This document shows positions 1 to 5,538 of a stretch of DNA of 5,538 nucleotides, in pieces (position 1 is the stretch's first letter; each line of letters starts with the position of its first letter). Made by a program: the position numbers and the translations under genes. The notes beneath the pieces were generated by a model, which worked only from the letters and a program-made list of their open reading frames with translations, was not told where the DNA came from and ran no database searches. The stretch comes from Thioalkalivibrio sp. (lineage in GTDB: Bacteria; Pseudomonadota; Gammaproteobacteria; SpSt-1174), in contig DSBO01000163.1 in assembly GCA_011046015.1 (NCBI GenBank), forward strand, positions 1 to 5,538, written 5' to 3'.

Positions 1-137
1 CGCTTCACCAGCCAAAGCCCGGCCCCGTCGCAATGTTTACCCACGGGGGCGGTTTTCAGAAAGCCCGCCGTCAATCTGTTTCGCGCCCGCATTTCCCGTC
101 CCCCTAAATATCCACCCTAGCTTGCCGGATACCCCCG

Positions 138-203
138 GACAGGTCAAGACAGTTTCGGACGGGTTTTGCCTTATTTCAAAGGTGGATACCGACAGGGCTG
201 GAC
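138..203 (+). repeat. GAC triplets phased at 10 bases
   Basis: GAC occurs at 138, 148 and 158, giving three consecutive 10-base units (GACAGGTCAA, GACAGTTTCG, GACGGGTTTT). It occurs again as a pair 10 bases apart at 191 and 201 (GACAGGGCTG, GACAAATAAA). A 10-base step puts the motifs on one face of the helix, as in arrays of weak protein-binding sites. The motif is short and degenerate, so chance is a real possibility. The period is not a multiple of three, so protein repeats do not explain it. Confidence 0.2.
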
Positions 204-230
204 AAATAAAAACACGCAAAAACAAGGGGT

Positions 231-265
231 TGGTGCCTCTCAACGGCACCATTATTCTTTCGTTT
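231..265 (+). terminator. Hairpin plus T-rich tail, possible intrinsic terminator
   Basis: TGGTGCC (231-237) and GGCACCA (245-251) form a perfect 7-bp stem around a 7-base loop. It is followed directly by a run with 10 T in 14 bases (252-265). This is the shape of a rho-independent terminator for transcription entering from the left, although the stem is short and the T run is interrupted. On the minus strand the stem is followed after several bases by T-rich sequence as well, so it could work in both directions. Alternatively the palindrome is an operator, because a weak -35/-10 pair (230-235, 253-258) brackets it. Confidence 0.4.
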
Positions 266-338
266 CTGCCGTCCCTTGCCCTCGCGTCGCGATTGCGGCA
301 CCCTGAGCGTACTCACATGTACACAGGGATGGTGTCAT

Positions 339-857
339 ATGGGCTACCGAAATAACCGCGGGCTGACCCTGCCCGAACTCGCGATCACGCTGGTGGTGGC
401 CGGCATCCTGCTCGGGGTGGCCGTGCCCGGGTTTCAGGACCTCGTCGCCCGCAGCCGCCTGACCACGACCACCAATCTCCTCGTCGCCAGCCTGCACCTC
501 GCCCGCTCCGAGGCCGTGCGCAGCGGGCATCACGCCACGATCTGCCCGGGCGACGCCGATGGCTGTCGCCCGGGCAGTTACGACCGGGGCTGGATCGTCT
601 TCCTCGACCTCAACCGCGACGGCCGCCATCAGGCGGGCGAGCCCATCCGGCGGGTATTCGACGCCATGGGTGCCGGTGTGAGTGCCACGGGCAACAGCAC
701 GGTCTCCGACTATGTCATGTACACCCCGCGGGGTTACACACAACGGGCTTCCGGGGCCTTCCAGGCCGGTACGCTCACCCTCTGCACCCCACCTCATGCC
801 CGGCGTATCGTCATCAGCCGGAGCGGGCGTCCCCGTGTGGAAAAGGCGAGCTGTTGA
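339..857 (+). CDS. fimT: FimT, GspH/FimT-family minor type IV pilin with GRxR tail
   Basis: A 172-residue prepilin of the GspH/FimT family. Members sit in the inner membrane and join type IV pilus fibres; FimT of Legionella binds DNA during natural transformation (family knowledge). The ATG at 339 was chosen because GGGA at 326-329 lies 9 bases upstream and it gives a short leader, MGYRNNRG, before the cleavage site G8|LTLPE, with Glu at mature position 5. An in-frame ATG at 276 would add 21 implausible residues. A hydrophobic helix runs to about residue 32, followed by the soluble GspH domain. Residues 69-76 form a Cys-bracketed loop, CPGDADGC. Residues 90-101 resemble a calcium loop (D90, N92, D94, G95, E101). 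The C-terminus carries G163-R-P-R166, matching the GRxR DNA-binding motif, and ends in C172, which probably pairs with C149. It is separated from fimU by 77 bases, so it may be transcribed separately. Confidence 0.92.
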   Translation: MGYRNNRGLTLPELAITLVVAGILLGVAVPGFQDLVARSRLTTTTNLLVASLHLARSEAVRSGHHATICPGDADGCRPGSYDRGWIVFLDLNRDGRHQAGEPIRRVFDAMGAGVSATGNSTVSDYVMYTPRGYTQRASGAFQAGTLTLCTPPHARRIVISRSGRPRVEKASC

Positions 858-934
858 ACCGTTTGTCAGCCCGATGTGCGCGTTCGTGACGCTGGACGTA
901 GAATGTCAGGATTTGACGATCTAGAGTCGCTTTC
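858..934 (+). promoter_or_regulatory. Candidate activator-dependent promoter with LytTR/AlgR-like direct repeats
   Basis: The gap between the fimT stop and the fimU start holds ACCGTTTGT (858-866) and, after a 12-base spacer, CGCGTTCGT (879-887). The first copy fits the published LytTR half-site pattern at all 9 positions and differs by one base from the AlgR core ACCGTTCGT. The second shares CGTTCGT but misses the first two positions. The 21-base period is two helical turns, as expected for paired LytTR monomers. Downstream, TAGAAT (899-904) is one mismatch from the -10 consensus, and no acceptable -35 sits 17 bases before it, as is usual for an activator-dependent promoter. Transcription would start near 910, leaving a leader of about 25 bases. 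In P. aeruginosa the LytTR regulator AlgR controls the fimU operon. The assignment here is inferred from sequence alone. Confidence 0.5.
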
Positions 935-1420
935 ATGAAAACCAACCGTGGATTTACGCTGGTCGAGCTGATGATCACCCTGGTGGTGGCCGCCATCATG
1001 CTGGGGTGGGGTGTGCCTTCGTTCCTCACGATCATCGAGAACAACCGGATCGCCACCCAGGCCAACTCCTTTATCGCGGCGCTGGCGCTGGCGCGCAGCG
1101 AGGCCGTCTCCAAGGGCGCGACGACCCGGGTCGAGGCAACGGGTGGCGACTGGGCCGGTGGCTGGAAGGTGACCCGGGTCCTCAGCGGAGGCGGCACCGA
1201 AGACCTGCGGGTCTTCGAGGCCCTGACCGGCCAGACCACCTTCACCAGCACCCAGAGCATCACGGCGCTCCAGTTTACGTCAAAGGGTTATCTCGACGTG
1301 GCGACCGGTACGGTCTACGACTTCGTCATGAAGTCGCCCAAGTGCACCGGCAACAACGCGCGCAAGATCACCATCACGGCCGTCGGGCGGCCGGCAATCG
1401 AACACGTGGCCTGCGGGTGA
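935..1420 (+). CDS. fimU: FimU-like GspH/FimT-family minor pilin
   Basis: A 161-residue prepilin, the second GspH/FimT paralogue in the window. It starts at ATG 935, with a weak AGAG Shine-Dalgarno at 923-926 and the short leader MKTNRG. Cleavage is expected at G6|FTLVE, with Glu at mature position 5. The first helix (about residues 7-30) closely resembles that of FimT, and a 13-base stretch (CTGGTGGTGGCCG) is identical in both genes, consistent with an old tandem duplication. C137 and C160 have the same 23-residue spacing as C149/C172 of FimT and probably form a disulfide. At the position of the FimT GRxR motif it has G151-R-P-A154, lacking the second Arg. Position just before pilV suggests FimU, the pilin that links the PilVWX-PilY1 tip complex to the major pilin in Pseudomonas. 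FimT2 or GspH would be equally valid family names. Its stop shares one base with the pilV start. Confidence 0.88.
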   Translation: MKTNRGFTLVELMITLVVAAIMLGWGVPSFLTIIENNRIATQANSFIAALALARSEAVSKGATTRVEATGGDWAGGWKVTRVLSGGGTEDLRVFEALTGQTTFTSTQSITALQFTSKGYLDVATGTVYDFVMKSPKCTGNNARKITITAVGRPAIEHVACG

Positions 1421-1887
1421 TGAGCATGCAACCGACTCACAATTACGCCGCCCGGCGGCAGGAGGGCTTCACCCTGACTGAGGTGCTCGTTGCCGTCATC
1501 GTGCTCTCGATCGGCCTGCTGGGCCTGGCGGGGCTGCAGGCCAACTCCCTCAAGTTCAACCACAGCGCCTACATGCGTTCACAGGCCACGCATCTCGCCT
1601 ATTCCATCACGGACAAGATGCGCGCGAACCGGTCGCCGGCCCTGCAGGGCGCCTACGACGTGGGACTGGACGAGACGGTCTCGGGCTCGACGGTCGCCAG
1701 CCAGGACCTGGCCGCGTGGAAGGCTCTGATCCAGTCTCGCCTGCCGGACGGCAAGGGCGGCGTGTGTCGTTCCAGCAATGGCAACACCTGTTCGGGCAGC
1801 GGCAACATCATCATCGTGGACGTGCAGTGGGATGACAGCCGTGGGGCCGAGTCTGCCCAGACATTCCGCTTCGTGACGGCGCTATGA
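1420..1887 (+). CDS. pilV: PilV, minor type IV pilin
   Basis: A 155-residue prepilin recognised by its N-terminal helix, FTLTEVLVAVIVLSIGLLGL, which is the hallmark PilV sequence. PilV belongs to the minor pilin complex that primes pilus assembly and sits near the pilus tip. Translation could start at ATG 1420, overlapping the fimU stop (TGATG), or at ATG 1426, which has GGGTGA at 1415-1420 five bases upstream; the second removes only two residues. The leader is 16 (or 14) residues and ends EG|FTLTE, with Glu at mature position 5. C116 and C124 bracket a short Ser/Asn/Gly-rich loop and probably form a disulfide. The end, FRFVTAL, is a beta strand of the usual kind. The start overlap with fimU indicates translational coupling. 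Longer upstream reading in this frame is only a shadow of fimU. Confidence 0.93.
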   Translation: MSMQPTHNYAARRQEGFTLTEVLVAVIVLSIGLLGLAGLQANSLKFNHSAYMRSQATHLAYSITDKMRANRSPALQGAYDVGLDETVSGSTVASQDLAAWKALIQSRLPDGKGGVCRSSNGNTCSGSGNIIIVDVQWDDSRGAESAQTFRFVTAL

Positions 1888-1906
1888 GCCGCAGGGTTTC
1901 GTGAAC

Positions 1907-2896
1907 ATGACACCAGGTATTCGCAAGCAACAGGGTCTCAGCCTCGTCGAGCTGATGATCGCCTCCGTCCTCGGCCTGTTGATCATGGCGGGCGTGATCC
2001 AGCTGTTTCTCAGCAGCAAGGCCACCTACCGTGTCCAGGAAGGCATGTCCCGGGTGCAGGAGGTCGGCCGCTACGCCGTCGATCGCCTGAGCTACGACAT
2101 CCGCCAGGCCGGCTACATCGGCTGCGGCAATCTCGATCGCATCCCGCTCAACGTCATTGCCGACGATCCGCCCGACTTCAGTCCGGGGCGCGCCGTGGTG
2201 GGCTACGAGGGCGGTGCAGGCTGGACGAATCCGACCACCATCGCCCATGTTGCCGCTACCGACGTGATCGAGGTGCGGGGTGCGTCTGAGCTGAGTCTCA
2301 CGCTGACGGGGAACATGGCGGCGGAAAACGCCAACATTCAGGTCAAGGATAATCGCCTCGGCGTGAAGTCGGGCGAGGCGCTGTTCATCACCGATTGCGT
2401 CGCCGCGGACCTCTTCCGCGCGACCACCGTCTCGACCGAGGGTGGGGGCACGAAGGTCACCATCGCGCACTCCGAGGCGAAGAACAGCGACAACTTCCTG
2501 TCCAAGGCGTACCGGGCTGACGCCGAGGTGATGGCCTTTCGCGAGAAGACATACTTCGTCGGGCGGGCCGATGGCGCCGCCGATGCCAGCCTGTACCTCT
2601 ATGATGGCAACCAGGCGCTGGAGCTCGTGCGCGGGATCGAGGCCTTCGAACTCGAGTTTGGTGTCGACACCAATCGCGACTTCGCGATCGATGACTACCG
2701 GGGCGCGTCCTCGGTCGCCGACTGGAACGAGGTGCGCAGCGTGCGCGTTGCGCTGCTCGTGAGCACGACCGAGGACGTGATACCGGGCGCCGAGGCGCAT
2801 AGTTTCGACGTGCTCGGGCGCACGGTCGACGTCGACGACCGGCGCCTGCGCCAGGTCTTCAGCGCCGATATCGCGGTGCGCAATCGCCTGTTCTGA
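1907..2896 (+). CDS. pilW: PilW, minor type IV pilin
   Basis: A 329-residue prepilin of the PilW family, the largest minor pilin here, as usual. ATG 1907 was preferred because AGGG (1893-1896) lies 10 bases upstream. GTG 1901 in the same frame would add two residues but sits only 4 bases from that site. The leader MTPGIRKQQG precedes G10|LSLVE, with Glu at mature position 5 and a hydrophobic helix to about residue 32. Family signatures follow: VGRYAVDRLSYDIRQAGYIGCGN (paraphrased here as the helix leading to the C73 motif), then ITDC with C164, which may pair with C73, and a C-terminal block ending DIAVRNRL. Bases 2666-2695 encode an Asp-rich loop (DTNRDFAIDD) at a position where PilW proteins often carry such a turn. 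PilW joins FimU, PilV, PilX and PilY1 in the priming and tip complex. A long antisense reading frame across this gene is not considered real. Confidence 0.93.
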   Translation: MTPGIRKQQGLSLVELMIASVLGLLIMAGVIQLFLSSKATYRVQEGMSRVQEVGRYAVDRLSYDIRQAGYIGCGNLDRIPLNVIADDPPDFSPGRAVVGYEGGAGWTNPTTIAHVAATDVIEVRGASELSLTLTGNMAAENANIQVKDNRLGVKSGEALFITDCVAADLFRATTVSTEGGGTKVTIAHSEAKNSDNFLSKAYRADAEVMAFREKTYFVGRADGAADASLYLYDGNQALELVRGIEAFELEFGVDTNRDFAIDDYRGASSVADWNEVRSVRVALLVSTTEDVIPGAEAHSFDVLGRTVDVDDRRLRQVFSADIAVRNRLF

Positions 2897-2911
2897 CGCG
2901 GGATGCAATAC

Positions 2912-3415
2912 ATGAACCAGACAAGAAGCCAGTCGGTACGTGAAGCGGGCTCGGTCCTGATCATCGCCCTCGTCTTCCTCCTCCTGCTCACCCTGGTCGG
3001 CGTGACCGCCATGCAGAGTACGACCCTGGAGGAGCGCATGGCGGGGAATACGCGCGAATCGTCGGTGGCCTTCCAGGCGGCCGAGGCTGCCCTGCGCGAG
3101 GCCGAAGCCTATCTGGAACAGGCCGTGGTCGGTCCGTTCAACGGCGCTGGCGGCCTGTACCAGCCCGCCGCACCGGACGGCACGCCGCGGTGGCACGACA
3201 CGGGCACCAGCTGGAAGACCTGGAGCGGCAAGCTCGTAGACGTCGGCCGTCAGCCCGAGTACATCATCGAGGAGATGGCGCCCTACCCGGACCCGGGTGG
3301 CACGGTGGCGGCCGACGAGCCGCTGCCCGAGGTGCAGATCTACCGGATTACCGCCATCGGTTATGGCGGCAACGTCAATACCCGAGTCATGTTGCAAACG
3401 ACCTATCGCCGCTAA
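2912..3415 (+). CDS. pilX: PilX, minor type IV pilin lacking Glu5
   Basis: A 167-residue PilX-family prepilin. ATG 2912 was chosen because GGGA (2900-2903) is 8 bases upstream; ATG 2903 in frame would add three residues but has no spaced ribosome site. The leader MNQTRSQSVREAG ends at G13|SVLIIALVFLLLL, a long hydrophobic helix in which mature position 5 is Ile rather than Glu. The PilX_N signature follows: L39-E-E-R-M-A-G-N46, then AFQAAEAALREAE at about residues 53-65. There is no cysteine, unlike the other pilins here. Glu5 normally pairs with the N-terminus of the preceding subunit in the fibre, so its absence suits a subunit at the very tip, as proposed for GspK-like pilins (family knowledge and inference). 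It lies 15 bases after pilW and just before pilY1, its usual partner. Confidence 0.93.
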   Translation: MNQTRSQSVREAGSVLIIALVFLLLLTLVGVTAMQSTTLEERMAGNTRESSVAFQAAEAALREAEAYLEQAVVGPFNGAGGLYQPAAPDGTPRWHDTGTSWKTWSGKLVDVGRQPEYIIEEMAPYPDPGGTVAADEPLPEVQIYRITAIGYGGNVNTRVMLQTTYRR

Positions 3416-3420
3416 CGGCA

Positions 3421-3438
3421 TCGCCGACCTGTCGGTGA
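3421..3438 (+). promoter_or_regulatory. Small hairpin just before the pilY1 ribosome site
   Basis: TCGCCGA (3421-3427) and TCGGTGA (3432-3438) can pair as a 7-bp stem with one G-U wobble and a four-base CCTG loop. It sits between the pilX stop and the pilY1 Shine-Dalgarno ACGGAG (3438-3443), touching the latter. No T run follows, so it is not an intrinsic terminator. It could modulate pilY1 translation or stabilise the upstream message. In GC-rich DNA, stems of this size often arise by chance. Confidence 0.25.
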
Positions 3439-3450
3439 CGGAGTACCCAG

Positions 3451-5538
3451 ATGAAAATGCGCAAATCCATCCACCTGTTCCTGTCGTCGGCCGCGCTGGT
3501 CGCGGCCAGCGGTCTGCTAGCGGGCGCCGCCCAGGCGGCGGCCTTCGACATCGCGCAGGACCCGCTGTTTGTGGCTTCGAACGTGCCGCCCAATATCATC
3601 ATGGCCATCGACGACTCCGGCAGCATGGACTCCGAGGTGCTGATGCCGACCAACGACGGCGCGCTGTGGTGGAACACCGTCACGCAGAGCTTCGTCGGGC
3701 TCGGGCGTGGTGACGCCGTCGCCGCGGGCGTCATCAATTACAACGAGGCCGGTGTTGCCAGCGCCACCTGGAAGAAGTACGTCTACCTGTTTCCCAACGG
3801 CACGGGCGGCATCACTGACGGGCAGCGTGCCTACGCAGACTCGACGCACGACCACTACGCCGTGCCGCCGCGCCCGGAATTCGCCTTCTTGCGCAGCCCG
3901 GACTACAACGCCGCCTATTACGATCCGAACGAGACCTACCTGCCCTGGGCCTCGACCGACACCTACACCTTTGGCGACGTGGATCCCGCCAACGCACCCT
4001 ACGACCCGGTGTTCGGTACCAACCGGATCGACCTGACCTCCGACCTGACCAACCAGAACAATGGCTGGACCTTCAAGCTGCACGACGGCATGCGCGGCGA
4101 GGACGGCACGCTCGTCACCGCGATCAACAAGCCCGCGGAACGATTCACCTATTACCCGGCGACCTACTACGTGCAGGATGCGTCGCTGAAGTACTATCAT
4201 GGGGGCTCACCGCGCGACTGCAGTGCACCGAACCCGCAGTGGTACCAGGACTTCATGGCCGACCCGACCAAGGCGACCGGGGTCGATGCCATCGGTCCCG
4301 ATGGTGCCTGCCTGCGCAAGGTCGAGCTCAAGGCCGGTGATGCCGAGCTGCAGAATTTCGCCAACTGGTTCACCTACTACCGCAAGCGTCACCTGGCCAT
4401 GCGCGGTGGCGTCGGCCTCGCGTTCGACGGGCTCGGAGCGCTGCGTGTTGCAATGTTCCGGTTCAATTACCGCGTCAACGCCAACATGTTCGACATCGAT
4501 ACTCAGCGCAGCGAGATGCTGACTCAGTTGTACACGAAAATGGTTGGCAACGGTGGCACCCCGACGAGGGAGTCACTCGATCATGCGGGGAAACAGTTTA
4601 GCCGCACAGACAGTGGCCGCCCGATCATCGCCGAGTGCCAGCAGAACTTCGCCATGGTCTTCACCGATGGCTTCGCCGTACCGAGCGCCGGCCTTGCCGG
4701 TAACGTGGATGGAGCCGCCGGGGCGCCCTACGCGGACGCGCACGACGGTACACTCGGCGATATCGCCATGAAGTACTATACGGGGAAACTGCGCACGGAT
4801 TTACCTGCTGGACGCGTGCCGGTGCCGGCCGGCTGTAACTCGACCCCCCCGGACCCGCGCCTCGACTGCAACAGGGACCTGCACGTGAATACCTACGCGG
4901 TCGGCATGGGTGCCCAGGGTGATACCATCTTCGGCGTCACGCACAACGTCGTGGCCGATGCCTACGCCAATCCGCCTTCCTGGCAGAACCCCACCACCTC
5001 CCGCCACCCGGTGCAGGTGGATGACCTGTATCACGCGGCCGTCAATGGCCGGGGCGAGATGCTGAACGCGCAGACCCCGACAGAGATCCAGAGCAAGATG
5101 GCGCAGGCCCTCTCCAAGATCAGCGACAGCGTCGGCTCCGCCTCGGCGGTGGCCACGAACTCGACGCGCCTCGATACCGATACGCTGATCTACCAGGCGC
5201 GCTTCGATACCAAGGACTGGAGCGGTCAGCTGCTCGCCTTCGCGGTGAATGCCGATGGCAGCGTCGGCGCGCTGACCTGGGATGCCGCGCAGCAGATGCC
5301 CAGTCACACCAACCGCGATATCTATACCTGGAACCCGGTGCAGGGGGGCGGCTCCGGCGTGTCGTTCGCATGGAACAGCCTGGCCAATGTCCAGAAGGAT
5401 GCCCTTGACACGAACAGTGACGGTGTCAACGACGGACTCGGCCAGGCTCGCCTCGCCTACCTGCGGGGCGACGCCTCGCAGGAGCGCAACAAGGCCGGCG
5501 GCATCTTCCGGATTCGCCCCCACGCGCTCGGCGACATC
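3451..5538 (+). CDS. pilY1: PilY1, type IV pilus tip adhesin/assembly factor (3' end outside window)
   Basis: An open frame of 696 codons that runs off the window. ATG 3451 has GGAG (3440-3443) 7 bases upstream. Residues 1-29 form a Sec signal peptide (MKMRKS, hydrophobic core, then AQA before AAFDIA). The N-terminal part is a von Willebrand A-like domain. Its first strand and metal site lie in VPPNIIMAIDDSGSM, with D54-x-S56-x-S58; the other likely ligands are near T370 (GGTP) and D406 (TDG), so a large Tyr-rich insertion separates the metal-site elements. FANWFTYYRKR (about residues 302-312) is typical of PilY1. The end contains D653-T-N-S-D-G-V-N-D661 and LRGD (671-674), then RIRPHALGDI, where the PilC/PilY1 beta-propeller domain begins. 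PilY1 is exported, caps the pilus with the minor pilins, and acts in adhesion, surface sensing and retraction control. Full-length relatives usually exceed 1000 residues, so much of the protein is missing here. Confidence 0.94.
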   Translation, partial: MKMRKSIHLFLSSAALVAASGLLAGAAQAAAFDIAQDPLFVASNVPPNIIMAIDDSGSMDSEVLMPTNDGALWWNTVTQSFVGLGRGDAVAAGVINYNEAGVASATWKKYVYLFPNGTGGITDGQRAYADSTHDHYAVPPRPEFAFLRSPDYNAAYYDPNETYLPWASTDTYTFGDVDPANAPYDPVFGTNRIDLTSDLTNQNNGWTFKLHDGMRGEDGTLVTAINKPAERFTYYPATYYVQDASLKYYHGGSPRDCSAPNPQWYQDFMADPTKATGVDAIGPDGACLRKVELKAGDAELQNFANWFTYYRKRHLAMRGGVGLAFDGLGALRVAMFRFNYRVNANMFDIDTQRSEMLTQLYTKMVGNGGTPTRESLDHAGKQFSRTDSGRPIIAECQQNFAMVFTDGFAVPSAGLAGNVDGAAGAPYADAHDGTLGDIAMKYYTGKLRTDLPAGRVPVPAGCNSTPPDPRLDCNRDLHVNTYAVGMGAQGDTIFGVTHNVVADAYANPPSWQNPTTSRHPVQVDDLYHAAVNGRGEMLNAQTPTEIQSKMAQALSKISDSVGSASAVATNSTRLDTDTLIYQARFDTKDWSGQLLAFAVNADGSVGALTWDAAQQMPSHTNRDIYTWNPVQGGGSGVSFAWNSLANVQKDALDTNSDGVNDGLGQARLAYLRGDASQERNKAGGIFRIRPHALGDI

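Larger units (their letters stand above)
1..338. other. Upstream non-coding stretch with no supported gene
   Basis: No recognisable protein or RNA gene was found here on either strand. Plus-strand frame 2 stays open from the window edge to the TAA at 353-355, but it would overlap the fimT start and its translation resembles nothing I know. A minus-strand reading frame at 37-252 is similarly featureless. The stretch has more A/T than the genes downstream, with an A-rich patch at about 203-226, which suits a regulatory or intergenic region. It contains GAC triplets spaced by 10 bases (138-203) and a hairpin with a T-rich tail (231-265). No convincing sigma-70 or sigma-54 promoter for fimT could be fixed. 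The best weak sigma-70 pair is TTGGTG (230-235), 17 bases, TATTCT (253-258), and it overlaps the hairpin. Confidence 0.6.

Noticed and set aside
37..252. A 71-codon minus-strand open frame in the upstream region
   Set aside because: No ribosome site or recognisable motif was seen, and its start codon lies next to the stem of the 231-251 hairpin.
244..260. Possible sigma-54 promoter (CGGCAC, 5 bases, TTCTT)
   Set aside because: The -24 half is close to consensus, but the -12 half lacks the essential GC, so it would not be expected to work.
2..355. Plus-strand frame 2, stop-free for 117 codons from the left edge to TAA 353-355, possibly the end of an upstream gene
   Set aside because: The translation resembles no family, the frame contains the hairpin and A-rich patch, and it would overlap fimT. 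Extending the sequence leftwards and testing for protein conservation would settle it.
913..918. TTGACG as a -35 box before fimU
   Set aside because: It lies only 16 bases before the fimU start codon, leaving no room for a -10 box and leader.
1006..1419. Upstream extension of the pilV frame to an ATG at 1006
   Set aside because: The added 138 residues are an out-of-frame shadow of fimU and would bury the pilin signal sequence.
1811..3421. A 536-codon minus-strand open frame opposite pilW and pilX
   Set aside because: Both plus-strand genes have clear family signatures and fitting ribosome sites. The antisense frame is the usual stop-poor shadow in GC-rich DNA, and its translation shows no recognisable domain.
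3517..4200. A 227-codon minus-strand open frame opposite the start of pilY1
   Set aside because: It has a low-complexity Val/Gly/Arg-rich translation and lies entirely within pilY1 coding sequence, which translates into clear PilY1 motifs.
4801..5523. A 240-codon minus-strand open frame opposite the end of the pilY1 fragment
   Set aside because: Same reasoning: it is a shadow of a well-supported gene, with no domain or ribosome site of its own.

Overview
The window is GC-rich and coding-dense, and every gene lies on the plus strand. It carries the minor pilin / PilY1 cluster of a type IVa pilus in the order fimT - fimU-like - pilV - pilW - pilX - pilY1. This order matches the Pseudomonas aeruginosa locus (fimT-fimU-pilVWXY1Y2E). 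Gene order, codon use and protein motifs suggest a GC-rich gammaproteobacterium; I cannot name a genus. The cluster is a known system, and I found no undescribed machinery in it.

Layout: bases 1-338 hold no gene I can support. This stretch is less GC-rich than the rest and contains one good hairpin (231-251) followed by a T-rich run. fimT (339-857) comes next. A 77-base gap (858-934) then holds what looks like an activator-dependent promoter: two LytTR/AlgR-like half-sites 21 bp apart, ahead of a TAGAAT -10 box. From fimU (935-1420) the genes are tightly packed: pilV (1420-1887) overlaps fimU by one base, pilW (1907-2896) follows after 19 bases, pilX (2912-3415) after 15, and pilY1 (3451 to the window edge) after 35. 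pilY1 is cut off by the window after 696 codons, just as its C-terminal beta-propeller domain should begin. pilE and any further genes would lie beyond the edge.

How the genes work together, from family knowledge: FimU, PilV, PilW and PilX are low-abundance prepilins. They are cleaved by the PilD peptidase and form a priming complex in the inner membrane with the large secreted protein PilY1. The complex starts assembly of the major pilin and ends up at the pilus tip. FimT is a related minor pilin which, in Legionella and other gammaproteobacteria, binds DNA for natural transformation through a C-terminal GRxR motif. Here the first GspH/FimT protein keeps GRPR, while the second has GRPA at the aligned position. 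That suggests a split between a DNA-binding FimT and a structural FimU.

The observations most worth following are the LytTR-like promoter between fimT and fimU, the GRPR/GRPA contrast with its shared cysteine frame, and the Asp-rich DxNxD loops in FimT, PilW and PilY1.
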